From Phaseolus vulgaris (taxonomy: Eukaryota; Streptophyta; Magnoliopsida; Fabales; Fabaceae), in the NCBI RefSeq assembly GCF_000499845.2, contig NC_023751.2:11323564-11387563 (forward strand): a stretch of DNA of 64,000 bases. Reading direction: 5' to 3'. The translations under genes and the position numbers were made by a program. The stretch's first letter is position 1. Each line of letters opens with the position of its first letter. The notes under the pieces were generated by a model that was not told where the DNA came from, did no database searches, and was given only the letters and a program-made list of their open reading frames with translations. Shown piece by piece: positions 50,765-63,540 of the stretch.

Positions 50765-50912
50765 AAATTAAAGAACCCTAATTTTAATTAATTCCAAATT
50801 AAAGAACCCTAATTTTAATTAATCCCAAATTAAAGAACCCTAATTTTAATTAATCCCAAATTAAAGAACCCTAATTTTAATTAATCCCAATTGAAGAACC
50901 CTAATTTTTAAA
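50765..50912 (+). repeat. 31-bp tandem repeat, five copies, in the copia leader
   Basis: The core GAACCCTAATTTTAATTAAT recurs with starts at 50773, 50804, 50835, 50866 and 50896 (periods 31, 31, 31, 30). Further degenerate copies of GAACCCTAATTTTAA lie upstream from 50655. It sits between the primer-binding site and the coding region. Confidence 0.9.
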
Positions 50913-51568
50913 ATTAGGGTTTATGGATCAACGCCATTAACGGCGTAAAACCTTTTGAACCCAAACGCAAGAGAGTGGTTGTTGCTGCTGCGGCACGGTG
51001 ACTCATTGTGAGAGGGTGGTTAACGGCATCCCTACAGCCTAAGCAATTTTGCTTCATGAAAAAGAAGCAAATTTGATTTAGTGTGCCTTAGGTTATCAAT
51101 TTATTAATATTATATTATAATATAATATTAATAAAATGCATGAAAAGAATTCAATTAGTGAATCTATGTATGAATTATTCTCTGTCATCATGAAATGCAT
51201 GAATTCTTTGTTGCACCCCATATTAAAGTTTAATCAATTGTTACTTTTTTGTAATTTAGGTTATGTTATAATGTAATTAAATTTACATTTAAATTAAACT
51301 TTAATTAAATTAATTAAAAGTGAGTAACGAAAAATTATTTTTTGTTTTATGTATCATGTTTTAATGTAATTTTATTTGCATTAAATTAAAGTTTTAATGA
51401 AATTTTATTATGTTTTAATGTAATTTTATTTGCATTAAATTAAAGTTTAATTAAAGTTTTAATGAAATTTTATTATGTTCATTAAATTAAAGTTTAATTA
51501 ATTGATTGAAAGTGAGGAATGGAAAATTATTTTTCCACTTTATGTATTAATTTTTTAAATTAAAACTT

Positions 51569-51749
51569 TGGAATTATTTGTATGATAGATTTGTAATCAC
51601 CAAAGTGATCAAATCTTTAAGTTTTATTTAATTCCAAATTATGGATGATGAAATTTTATTTCATATAATGATATTATTTATGGAATTATTTGTATGATAG
51701 ATTTGTAATCACCAAAGTGATCAAATCTTTAAGTTTTATTTAATTCCAG
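51569..51749 (+). repeat. 112-bp-period direct repeat in the copia 5' region
   Basis: A block of about 68 bp (51569-51636) recurs at 51681-51748 with no difference seen by eye, including GATTTGTAATCACCAAAGTG. Short AT-rich repeats precede it at 51355-51490. Confidence 0.85.
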
Positions 51750-52147
51750 ATTACTGATAAATTTTATTCCAATTACCTATAGAATGGATGCTAAATTATG
51801 AAGTATATGGATAAATGGAAATTCATTATTATAGGGCATTATGGATCACCCAAAGGTTGATTAGTTGTCCTTATAATTAATGGATATGATTGTTGGTAGT
51901 GGGTATGTGTTATTAGTTTTTGCTTGTATATCCAAAGATAACAAGTGTTTCTAGTTAATGCATATATCTTACCAAATAAAGTTAATACTATTAGCATCAT
52001 TATGTTTTGTGTATTAATGGATCTCCCAAAGGAGAACATTAGTATACATAGAATGTTTTCTGAATCTGTATAGTATGTTTAGTTTATGACTCAAAGTATT
52101 AACGTTAAGCATGTGTGATCAAGTATTGTTCCTGTATCTTTATGTGA

Positions 52148-55100
52148 ATGAGCATAGCAAGTAATATTAAGTCTGCTCTTTCCAAAACTGATGGTGCAAA
52201 AGAATTTATGAAATTTGTGGAAGAGCGCTCCCAAACTACTGATAAGTCTCTTGTTGGGACATTAATGAGTATATTAACCACCATGGAATTTGATGGTTCT
52301 CGTACTATGCACGAACATGTCATTAAAATGACTTATATTGCGGCAAGACTTAAGTCTATTGGATCTGGTACTCTTTATGATGGATTATATAGATTGAATT
52401 TCGATAAGCTATATGCTGAAACTCTTATGACCTCGCATCATAATGTTGGCACTAAACGAAGTTTGGTGAATGAATGTTCTGCTTTCTTGTGGCACAAACG
52501 TTTGGGACATATTTCCAAGGAAAGAATGGAGAGATTGGTAAAGTATGAAATACTTCCAAGTTTGGATTTTACTGATCTGAATGTATGTGTGGATTGTATT
52601 AAAGGCAAACAAACAAAACACACAAAGAAGGGAGCCACAAGAAGTACTCAGCTTCTTGAAATTATACACACTGATATATGTGGACCTTTTGATGCAAGTT
52701 CTTTCAATAAAGAAAGGTATTTTATCACCTTTATTGATGATTTTTCACGTTATGGTTATGTTTATTTACTGCATGAAAAATTGCAAGCGGTGAATGCCTT
52801 GGAAGTTTATATAAATGAAGTGGAAAGGCAATTAGACAGAAAGGTGGAAATTTTCAGGTCAGATAAAGGTGGTGAATATTATGGAAAGTATGATGAAAGT
52901 GGACAACACCCTGGTCCGTTTGCTAAGTTCCTTGAGAAACGTCGTATTTGTGCTCAATACACAATGCTAGGTACACCACAACAAAATGGTATTTAGAAAG
53001 GCGTAATCAAACCTTAATGGATATGGTTAGGAGCATGTTAAGTAAGTCAACTGTACCTGTTTCATTGTGGATGTATGTTTTAAAAACTGCCATGTATCTG
53101 TTGAACAGGGTTCCTAGTAAAGCAGTTCAAAAGACACCTTTTGAATTATGGACAGGAAGGAAACCCAGTTTGAGACACTTGCATGTTTGGGGATGTCAGG
53201 CAGAAGTCAGAATATACAATCCGCAAGAGAAGAAATTGGATGCAAGAACAATCAGTGGATATTTCATTGGTTATCCAGCAAAGTCAAAAGGGTATATGTT
53301 TTACTGTCCTACCCATAGCACAAGAATTGTTGAATCTGGAAATGCACGGTTCATTGAAAATGGTGAAACCAGTGGGAGTGATACTTCACAAAATGTGGAG
53401 ATTAAGGAAGTTAGAGTACAAGTTCCTTTAGCTAGTACCTTTACTTCAAGTATTGTTGTTCCTAATGTAGTTGAGTCACTCAACGATGAAGAAGAAGAAC
53501 AAATTAATGATCATGAAGAAAACAATGAACCTGTAGTAGAACAACCACAAGAAATAGTATTAAGAAGATCTCAAAGAGAAAGAAAATCTGCTGTTTCGAA
53601 TGATTATGTGGTTTATCTACAAGAGTTAGAAAATGACTTAAGTATTGATAATGATCCAGTTTCATTTTCAGACGCCGTCAATGATGATAATTCTGATAAG
53701 TGGTTAGATGCCATGAAAGATGAGCTTAAATCAATGGCACAGAATGATGTATGGGACCTTATAGAATTGCCAGAAGGATGCAAGAGAGTCGGGTGTAAAT
53801 GGGTCTTTAAGACTAAACGTGACTCTCATGGCAATATCGAACGTTACAAGGCCCGACTTGTTGCCAAAGGTTTTACTCAAAAGGATGGCATTGATTATAA
53901 GGAGACATTTTCACCTGTTTCTAAGAAAGATTCCTTTAGAATTATCATGGCATTAGTAGCTCATTATGATCTTAAGTTGCATCAGATGGATGTCAAAACT
54001 GCTTTTCTGAATGGGGATTTAGAAGAGGATGTTTATATGGACCAACTAGTGGGGTTCATTGAAAAAGGAAAGGAACACATGGTGTGTAAACTTAAGAAAT
54101 CAATATACGGGCTTAAACAGGCTTCTAGGCAATGGTATCTTAAGTTTAATGATACTATTGTGTCCTTTGGGTTTAAGGAAAACATCGTTGATCGGTGTAT
54201 ATATCTGAAGGTCAGTGGGAGCAAGTTTATATTCTTGATTTTGTATGTTGATGATATCTTGCTTGCAACTAATGATCTTGGTCTATTAAGTGAGACTAAG
54301 AAGTTTCTCTCTAATAAATTTGAGATGAAAGATATGGGTGAGGCATACTATGTGATAGGAATTGAAATATTCCGTGACAGATCACAAGGACTGTTAGGTT
54401 TGTCTCAGAAAGCATATATTAATAAAGTTTTAGAGAGATTCAGAATGGATAAATGTTCGACATCTCCTGTTCCAATACAGAAAGGAGACAAATTTAGTCT
54501 CATGCAATGTCCAAAGAATGACTTGGAACGGAAACAGATGGAGAATATACCTTATGCATCTATTGTTGGGAGTTTAATGTATGCTCAAACTTGTACACGA
54601 CCAGATATTAGTTTTGCAGTTGGTATGCTTGGTAGATACCAGAGTAATCCAGGATTGGATCATTGGAAAGCTGCAAAGAAAGTTTTAAGATACTTGCAAG
54701 GAACGAAGGATCACATGCTTACTTATAAAAGATCTGATCATCTTGAGGTGATTGGATATACAGATTCAGATTTTGCTGGCTGTGTGGATACACGAAAGTC
54801 TACATTTGGTTATGTGTATCTTTTAGCCGGATGAGCGATTTCATGGAAAAGTGCGAAGCAGTCAGTCATCGCTGCGTCCACTATGGAGGCTGAATTTGTG
54901 GCATGCTTTGAGGCCACAGTTCAGGCTAATTGGTTGCGGAATTTTATTTCAGGACTTGGAATTGTTGACAGTATTGCCAAGCCGCTGAAAATTTATTGTG
55001 ATAACTCCGCAACAGTCTTCTTTTCTAAAAACGACAAGTATTCCAAAGGTGCTAAACATATGGAATTGAAATACTTTGCCGTTAAAGAAGAAGTTCAGAA

Positions 55101-55230
55101 ACATAAAGTGTCAATAGAACATATTAGCACTAATCTTATGATTGCTGACCCTTTAACAAAAGGGTTACCGCCCAAAACATTTACTGGTCATGTTGTAAAT
55201 ATGGGCATTATGTCTACTAGTGAATTATGA
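52148..55230 (+). pseudogene. Copia gag-pol remnant with internal deletion (broken)
   Basis: The first frame starts with gag-like sequence (KEFMKFVEERSQTTDKSLVG, residues around MHEHVIKM) and passes directly into the GAG-pre-integrase region (LYDGLYRLNF, AFLWHKRLGHIS). The zinc knuckle and protease are missing. Integrase follows (HTDICGPFD, FRSDKGGEYY, GTPQQNG), broken by a frameshift just after GTPQQNG at about 52990-52996. The reverse transcriptase shows KARLVAKGFTQKDGIDY, HQMDVKTAFLNGDLEEDVY and YVDDILLA near 54244. An in-frame TGA at 54832-54834 interrupts the RNase H region, which continues at 54835-55230 (TMEAEFVACFEA). No protein of full length can be made. Confidence 0.9.
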
Positions 55231-55619
55231 ATGTTGTTAATGCTTATTTGACACTCTGAGCTCATTGATAAATAAAGTTTCTGAAATTTATGTTGTTTTC
55301 TACTTTATGTATATGCATGCAAATTATGTTATTATGGTGTAGAAAACAAATTATGTTGTTATTGATGACAATGACATTATGTTTGAACCTATTATGGATT
55401 TCTCACTATAAAGTCATATTAAGGAGAAAGAATGATATAGTAGTACATGGAAGGAAATGTGTTGATTCAAATGACATGTAACCGCCATGACTCTTATTAT
55501 TTCTGTATTCTTGATTATGAATAATGATAGAACCAATTTATGTAAGGCCTTTTAAATGCGCATTTATGTAATTATTAAATCATGAAAGTATTATAACTCA
55601 TATGAGTCAAGTGGGAGAA

Positions 55620-56064
55620 TGTAAGAAATTATGTAAATTAATTTCTATAAAGTGACTCACATGACTTAGAGTTTGGGCTTTGGACCCAAATATGATTTAA
55701 TAATAATAATAGAATAAAGGCTCATTGGTTAATGTGAGAAATATATATATATATGATGATATACCTAATGAAAACCTACATCTGATGGAGATTGGGTACT
55801 AAAGCTATAAGGTTCTGTCTCTGCAAATAATAGTTGTCTCACTGTTAACCATCACGAAAGTGTGAGACAAGAACGGAATTGCAAGAGATAGATTGGGATA
55901 AAGGAGATAAAGTAACTGCTCAATTAGGATCACTCATGGATCAAGGTAAGTGCCTATTTCTTCTTCCCTTTATGTTTTGTGTGAGAATCATGATATGATA
56001 AAATCTATATGTGAACACATTATTGTATGTGTTCAATTTACGTTTATTCATGTTTTAACTTACA
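55620..56064 (+). repeat. Right (3') LTR of the second copia element, complete
   Basis: 445 bp with terminal TGTAAG/CTTACA inverted repeats, preceded by the polypurine tract GTGGGAGAA at 55611-55619. Confidence 0.85.
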
Positions 56065-56094
56065 TGCAACAATGAGATCACATAAGCTTTGAGT

Positions 56095-56552
56095 AAAATG
56101 TCATATGTACCGGTACGCACCGACCGACCGACCGGATGCACACCGACCGACCGACCGGATGCACAATAAATGTAAGGGCATTTATGTAACAAGCTAAGGT
56201 GGTTAAGATACACCTCCGAAGAATAAGGAATATGCGTTTAAAGAAGATATGTTCCCCGGGTATTCCGGAGCACGACTGGCAAGACATATCCATAACCACC
56301 CTGAGCCCAAGGGACAAAAAGCCCATTAGGCACCCTATAAATACTGTGCTCAAGCCAGAGAAAGGTACGTACTTGAGCGTCGGAGTGCCTTCGCAGGTAC
56401 CCTCCCCGCCCGACCGAAGGAGACACCAAGAAGGAACGACCAACTGAAGGAGACACCAAAAAGGAACGACCGACCTAAGGAGAAGAACATCGACACGTCA
56501 ACAATCTCATTACGTCAACCGACCGTGCTGGGCCCCATTTCTCCAAACAGGT
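56095..56552 (+). mobile_element. LTR fragment resembling a legume Ty3/gypsy element
   Basis: A GC-richer island of about 460 bp, abruptly different from its surroundings. It has a TATAAATA box at 56336-56343 inside a run ending CCCTATAAATACTGTGCT, followed by ACTTGAGCGTCGGAGTGCCT and repeated GACCGAAGGAGACACCAA, a style I associate with gypsy LTR R/U5 regions of phaseoloid legumes. No partner LTR, primer site or coding region is seen. Borders are approximate; it may be a truncated or solo LTR. Confidence 0.55.
56118..56163. repeat. 23-bp GC-rich tandem duplication
   Basis: Two identical units of CACCGACCGACCGACCGGAT plus GCA (56118-56140 and 56141-56163) at the left end of the gypsy-like fragment. 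Confidence 0.9.
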
Positions 56553-59500
56553 ACATCATATATTATGTTTTAAAAGTTGTTGGATTATACAATTAGTCTC
56601 CCACATAAATCTTGAAGTAAAGTTTAAGTAATAAAAAATATGACAGGTAATATATATGTTTAACCAAACCAAATATCCTTCTCTAAAATTCATCTGATCA
56701 CACAAGTAAAGTAGTAAAAGAATTATCTAAACGAAATGATATCATTCAAAACAATGTACACAATATATATTAAAATTACATTATAAAAAAGATAAATTAC
56801 AATTCTTTATTTTTCAATTGCGTTCAAAGTTTATTAATAAACAAATTTAATATTTTTTTACATATTGTTTCGTGACAAAAGTAAGATTAATAAAAAAAAT
56901 GGAATTTAAATTTGTTTGATAAAGTTTAAAAAAGAAAGAAAACTAAACTAATGAAATAATTATTGAATGAGAAAGTAAATTAAATATATATTTCAAATCC
57001 AAAACTATTAAGATATACAAATTATTTTTAGAAATTTCTCGTTTCATGTCAAAAATGATTAAATACGAGTGTTTTAATTTCCTATGTGGTAAGTGGAATC
57101 AACTAAAAATGTTTTCGAAATTTGAGTTTTAAGATTCGATTTTGATTTTCTTTAACAAAATAGCTTACTCTTCATTATATAGATGTTGTTATGGTATTTT
57201 TCAACACACAATTACTCACTTTATACATTGTTTTGGATATGAGAGGATAAGAAGGAATAAAAATATAGTAGAAATTGTGATTATTTGGATGAAGAAAACT
57301 AAATAAATTATGAAAAATTATAAATAATTTGATTAATATAATAAATTTTAAAAAAATTATAAAATAATATTATAATTTAATTTCAATGATTGGTGCAGTG
57401 CACACAATTAATTCTATTTTTTTTTATATATTTACAATTTTTTTTCTTGTTTTTGTCTTATACAATTCTAAGATGATATAATCTTTATATTATTGTCATA
57501 ATTTAAATTTCTCCTAATTTATTTTCTAGTTATATCCAAAAGAAAGGTCAAAGTAACGAAAAAAAAAATATCAAATGATTTTGTTTGTTAAAATTCGATA
57601 GGTACGTCCTAACCTCTGTATGTGTAATCAATCATTCAATACACTCTGTTCTTTCTTTTCTAATCTTTTTTTTTAGATTATTTGAATAAAAAATATTTTA
57701 AACTGCTTGCTACTTTTCACCATCACATGGGACTGGTTAGAAAACTCTTTTTCTACTTCTTGTGAAGAAAAGTTCTATTTTTTTAAGTAGATATTTATTT
57801 ATTTTAAGGATATACATATGTAATTTGTACTTTTATAAAAAGGATAAGTAAATAAATAAATTAAATTAAAGTATGTTCATCTAAAAAATAAAAACTTAGA
57901 TAAAATATGTGAACTAATTTATATAAATTAGTTTACATATAAATTATTTTTAGTTTACGCTTTTTTTTAAAAGCCAGTAATGACCATGCTTTTTTAACAA
58001 TTCTGTAGCATGGTGATTCATGAATGTTATTCTATTTAGTAATTTCATATCTCACCTAACAACAACATCATATATATTAAAGAGCCAAAACAAAAATTTG
58101 CAATAAAAAAAGGAAAAAAATAATGTATTTATATTTATATTTATATGTAAAGTTAGTTCAGCAAACAATGTCGGCAATAGTAAAATCAACTCTTATACAA
58201 TATATTTAGATGAAAGTTGTTTACAATAATATTATTTTACTAAAGTACAATTGTATGGATAAAATATAAGTGTGATTTATAATTTATTGTCAAATGTATG
58301 AGAATTATATTATTAATATTTAATTTTATATTTGAGTTCCTATTTAAACACACTATTTTAATCTTAAATTAGAGTCGATCATCGAATTTAAAATATTATC
58401 TATTTTTTAAATAAGGAGTTTTATCACAATTTTGTACTTATACAACATATTAATAAATTAAAAAAATATAAATTATTTTTAATTAATTAAAAGTTAAAAA
58501 AATAAATTTTTGATTTTTATAAATAACATCAATATTTCAATCTTAAGTTTGTTAAGATGATTGCTATAGTCAATCACTAAATACAAGATATTGTGCATTT
58601 TAAAATTGAAAATTTGATTTTATTTTTAAAAAATATATAAAAAGTTTAAGAAAATATATTTAAATTACTTCTTTAATGTAAAACTGAAAAAAAAAATATC
58701 ACTTTTCTAATACTATAAAAAAAATGAAAGTGAAGTATATAAGATGGTAGTTATGGACATAATTATGAGATCAACTTCCCCACCCCTTTTGTTAGATAGA
58801 AGACAACTCACAATAACTTTACAACCATCTTCTCCCCCATTTTTATAACAGCAAATTAATTCACGATTTGACAAGAAAAGTATTTATTAAAAATAATTTA
58901 TTGAATTTTTCAATAAATATTAATTATTAAATTATTCATATTGATAATATAGTGTATATATTATCTATTGAACATGTTATAAATCAATGATCGTGGTGGA
59001 AAATAATTATTAATTAATTTTGAATGCAAACAAAGTATATATATTACAAAGAAATACAAATTAAATTTTAAATCTCAATATTTTTTATAAAATAATACTT
59101 TAAGTTTTAATTTTATCTTAAATACATCCTTAAACTTTATCTTTATTCTCAAATAGATACTGTAAACTTTAATATCATTTCAATTTATCTTAAACTTTAC
59201 GTTCTTATAAATAGACAGCTGTAACTCAATTTCATGTTAAATGTCAATCATGCATTGTTTTTTTTTCTTAGTCTTTTCTTAAAATTTATTTTTTCATGTT
59301 TTGAAATATAATAAAAAAATACGAAATTGGAAAATAAATAAATAGATCTTGATTTAATATTTTAGTTATAAGTTTTTTCAAGTAAATTTTTATTAAGCTT
59401 CAATGTTTGTAAAAGTTATTAATAAAAATAAAACTAATCAAAATATTAACATTTAAAATAATGAAATTGTTGTGGTTTTTACTTTATTAATATTTTAATT

Positions 59501-60480
59501 CGAATTTAATATAAGAGACTATTTATAAGGGGATAAATTTTAGAAGTAATTAATATTAAATTGAAATTAAAATATTTATACAGAAAAAAGATAAATTTAA
59601 AGTTTTGTTGGAACAAGATCAAAGTTTAAAAATCTATTTTTTAAAGTAAATGTTAAAAAAAATAAAAATGAATTGATTTTTTTTTTAAAAAGGTACTTAT
59701 AAAAAGATAAACTTTAAGGAGATTAAATGCATTTTTATCTAGAAAATACAGGTGCTGATAAGTTGACTAATTTTGAATTTATTCATAGAGAATCTTTTCA
59801 TTAGTATAATAGGCTATCATGTAGTATGTTCTTAAAATTCTTTATAAATAAGTATAATTTATCTATGTATCGTTTTTGTTAATACATGAATTTTGGTCTA
59901 GTCTCTCATATTTTTGTATTTTTTTTTAATAATATTTTTTTTATGCGATGACAAATCATTGTTATTATTTGAAGTGTCAGCATAGTTAAGATGTCAAGTT
60001 AAATAATAATGACTAACATAAAAAATTTTATTTAAAAAAAATGCATTTTTATCTTAATAATATGAAAGATAAATTTTTTTTTATAAACCAGCTTTAAAAT
60101 TATCAAATTTAAAGTGTAAAGATTCTGTCGTAGATAGTTTGTATTCTTATATATTCTTAATTCTTAGTAAATCCACAGATTAATCTTGTGTATAAATTTC
60201 TGAGGACAGTCTGAACTTTTATAGCAGAAATGCAACGGTATGTTCCTCGTATTTTCTGTTGAATATTTCTGTTGCAGGCATGCTCAGAAAACTGATAACT
60301 ACTGACATGAGTTATGGAATGAAAATATATTAAGTGTTTTTATTTTTTATTTTGAAAGTGGATAAACACTATAAAAACCATACAACAAGCTTATATATGC
60401 TTTGGTATTCCGATATTGATTACTCTTTGCAAGTGAAAAAGGAGAAAACATAAAGTAACAGAAGATGCAGGTGAAGAAAT
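56553..60480. other. Intergenic, very AT-rich
   Basis: Nearly 4 kb without a coding motif, RNA gene or clear element border. Homopolymer and AT runs dominate. The part next to 60481 is probably 3' UTR of the following gene. Confidence 0.5.
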
Positions 60481-61273
60481 TCATGGTTTCTTAGTACTTG
60501 GTTGCATTTTACGCGATAACCATGACTCAGAAGGTGACTTGGGCAGTGGTGGAAGCAACACGGCTCTGCGGCACAGACCAAAGGGCCATCCCTCGCAGTG
60601 ACAAAACTCCTCAATCACTGAACGTCTCCAATGCTTGGACTGGTGAAGGTCGTTGAAGCTCGAACATCGTGAAAGGTTTGTCTTCACAGAATAGAATGCT
60701 GACCCACTGGGAGAACTCGAACAGCGCGAGAAACAACTTTTGACAGACAAAAACTCTTCTCCTTCGTCGTTTTTTTCATCACCCTCCGCCCTTTTCTGCG
60801 GTGCCACTGCCTCCGTCACGAAAAGTTCTTTCGTTGCAGGAGAGTATACCCAGGAAAAGCTGTGTCTCAACACGCTTGCCTTGAGCTTCTGTTTCTCCAT
60901 TGTGCGGCTTATCACTGCTGAGATAAACACCTGTAAACGAAGGAAACAACAATCAACCATGGTATGTGATTTTGTTTCAGATTAAAAGGTTATAGAATGA
61001 TTTTTACCATTAATATATTTACTTTTAAAATAAAAGCACTTAATCACAAATACTTTATTTCAAAATCACAATCACGTTTCTGCGCTCAAATAAACACACA
61101 CTTACTTCTTGTTCTTCGTCAAAATCGCTCACTGGGTACTCATCCTCAAAACTTGAAGTTGAAAGCCGTGCACCAAAAGTTTGGCAACTGGAAAATACTT
61201 CCTTAAGAGTTGCAACAATGTATTTGCATATCTTGGGTTGATTTGGTGAGTCCTCATGGTAGAAGACACCCAT
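60481..61273 (-). CDS. Plant protein of unknown function, Ser-rich with Cys/Trp C-terminal block
   Basis: Two exons, 61106-61273 and 60481-60930, joined in phase 0 (donor GTAAGT, acceptor TTTACAG), give 205 residues. The N-terminus MGVFYHEDSPNQPK is followed by a short helix-like segment and an acidic run DEYPVSDFDEEQE that spans the splice site. The middle is Ser-rich with two related motifs, FLSVKSCFSRCSSSPSG and FYSVKTNLSRCSSFNDL. The C-terminal block (WRRSVIEEF, CHCEGWPFGLCRRAVLLPPL, PKSPSESW) looks strongly constrained and resembles unnamed conserved plant proteins. No signal peptide or membrane segment. I do not recognise a biochemical function. The join makes both halves coherent, which supports the model; an alternative start at the internal Met of exon 2 is less likely. 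Confidence 0.75.
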
Positions 61274-63540
61274 GTGGAAATTTATGCATCATTTTTGTCA
61301 GATAGGAAAAGATCACACACATATATAAGGTACTGACAATTCTCTGGATTTGATGTTTGAATCGACCTGCTTCATTGATAGTGGCCCAGCAGCGTACTGG
61401 GAGCCGTAAAAAGTTCTCTGTTCTTTAAGGTTAAGACAAACATAAAATGGCCTAAAGACATTTTAACTAATGGCAATAATATTCAATTTAGGATTCAAAT
61501 GTTTATTTGACAAGGGTAAGTGATTTGGTTGGAAGATTTTTGTATGCACTAGGAATTTTGTATCATGTCAACAAGTAAGTATATGACATATATGACGTCT
61601 TTTTTAGCGTATTATGCCTGTGGTACACATAAGAAGTCTCCACCAGGTAACTTTCAACTATTTGTTTTATTTCTGAGCCTAGAGATAGTGATTAATGAGT
61701 GTTACACTTTAAGTTAAAGTCATCGTTAATGGGACGTGCTACCGAATAAATATCCAATTGAAGTTATATATCGGGAAAAAACCAGAAAGGGACTACACCT
61801 TGGTGACATGTTAAACTAAATTACCCTATGATATGCCTTGAAATTGGCTCACATGGTATGATGATTTTTATCAGAAAAGGACTTCAAGGAAAATAAAGGA
61901 AAATTATGTGATGTTATCATATCCGACTCACAATGAATCGTTTGCTGTAAAAAGTATGTGGTTTGTACTGGAAAAAAGAAAAATTATGTCAAGAATTTGG
62001 TTCGTTGAATTTAAGGCAACAATTAACTATGGATCAGATTCTGCCTAGTCTGAATTGATGAACTTTAAAGCATTAATATGGGCCGAAGAGGATACAGATT
62101 CTGTCCTTTAATTGCTGGTTTTCTTCCATGAGTTTTTGCAGCAAGGAGTTAACTTTGTACCGGTCAAATATTGCATATTTATGCGAGTATTCTAAGAGTT
62201 TTAAATAAAGTTTCACATTGAGTAAATAACAAAAGAAAAGTTTGATTTTTAAAATCATAAAAATATTTTATCTAGGAATGATAGGATTAGTTCTTTACTT
62301 TGTCCACAAGTTTTATCTGATTCTACCTTATTTTTATAGACCACTTTCTGATAATTATGCTTAGAGTGCTTAATTGGTAGTTTCTTTTCTCACCATTTAA
62401 ATATTTCTTTTCATTGTGTTACGTTTGAGAAACATTAAACTAAAAACAGTGAGATAAGTAAAAAGTGTATCTGACAAACATAAGATAATGACTAAGTCTA
62501 AGTCGTTATTATTCATCGTGAGAGATAATGACTAATCTTGGACACACATAGGTAAGTAATCCCCTTTCAAAATAGTAAATTGTATAATCAACTAAAATTA
62601 TACAGGTTTAAATTGTATATATTTTAATAAATGAGAAATATAAGACTTAATTACATTCGTAGTTTGTTTTCTAAATGTTGAATTTGTGTTCTTGATCGGC
62701 AAAATTTAATGTATAACACTATGTTAGTTAAAGCCACAGTGGTTGTTGAACAGTTAAGCCTAAGCAGCTTAAGTTGCACACTAAACCCAAGTAGGGAAAA
62801 TAAACGAATATGGTAGACTTAAGGACCACATTTAACTCCCGATGAACTAGAAGTATATAGATTTAAACTAAGGTAACATGACAAACTTTAGCTCCAATCC
62901 TAACCCATTTTGACGGATATAAGCGGGGTGGTATAAATATAACAAAGCATTTTCCTTTTAGAGAATATAACTTAAATGAAACAAGTAATCAGTTATTAAT
63001 TACCTCTTGTGTTTGGTAGTATTTTAATCTTATTGAGTTGAGAAAACAAAGTGGGTAATATATAATGACTACGACTACATGTGATATACATATACATTTT
63101 ATCGTACACGTATAAATGAAAGTATGATGACGATGACTAGAAAGGAAGGGAAGTGGAGAGAACAGTTTGATGAATCAACACGGGAGGAACAAGAATGATA
63201 CTGTGAGTATGATTCCGAAGTCCCACAGACACAATGAATAATGTTATTAGATGGCTTACAACAAAACAACTTCCTCATCGGTTAAAAGTCACCTTTCCTC
63301 AGTGTTTTAGACCCGATCTTCGTGGAAAACCTTTGGCACTCAGGCGAGTCTGTCAAAAACCGCATTTTGACCAAAACCAAGTCCTAAATGACCATTGGGA
63401 AAATTCTTTGTTCCCCAGTTCATTTCCTACACAAAAAAAAACATGTTGAAGAATAGTGGTATATAATACACGATCATGTTTGAGCTCTTCTGACGGTAGC
63501 TCTGGTTGATAACGTTACATTTGGTGTTTGGTTATTGGAC
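61274..63540. other. Intergenic, with unresolved coding-like stretches
   Basis: Should include the promoter of the gene at 60481-61273 and, near 63540, the 3' UTR of the right-edge gene. Two minus-strand stretches read like coding sequence without a complete model: about 61340-61417 (FYGSQYAAGPLSMKQVDSNI) and 62073-62258 (RYKVNSLLQKLMEENQQLKD). The plus-strand frame at 63234-63449 has no known motif. Confidence 0.4.

Larger units (their letters stand above)
50518..56064 (+). mobile_element. Second Ty1/copia retrotransposon, asymmetric LTRs, inactive
   Basis: The right LTR (55620-56064, 445 bp) starts TGTAAG and ends CTTACA. The left LTR (50518-50590) keeps only 73 bp: the same first ~20 and last ~45 bases, with the middle lost and the first base G instead of T. 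A primer-binding site follows the left LTR and a polypurine GTGGGAGAA precedes the right one. The coding region runs on the plus strand with a large gag/protease deletion, one frameshift and one stop. The 5-bp flanks (CAAAC and TGCAA) do not match, so the original target duplication is lost or an end was rearranged. Confidence 0.88.

Noticed and set aside
50518..56069. A 5-bp target duplication for the second copia element
   Set aside because: The flanks CAAAC and TGCAA do not match; no duplication can be claimed.
56078..56459. Frames of 73-121 residues on both strands
   Set aside because: They arise from the GC-rich LTR-like fragment and its repeats; no protein family is seen.
63234..63449. 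71-residue plus-strand frame
   Set aside because: No motif, and it lies in the likely 3' flank of the minus-strand right-edge gene.
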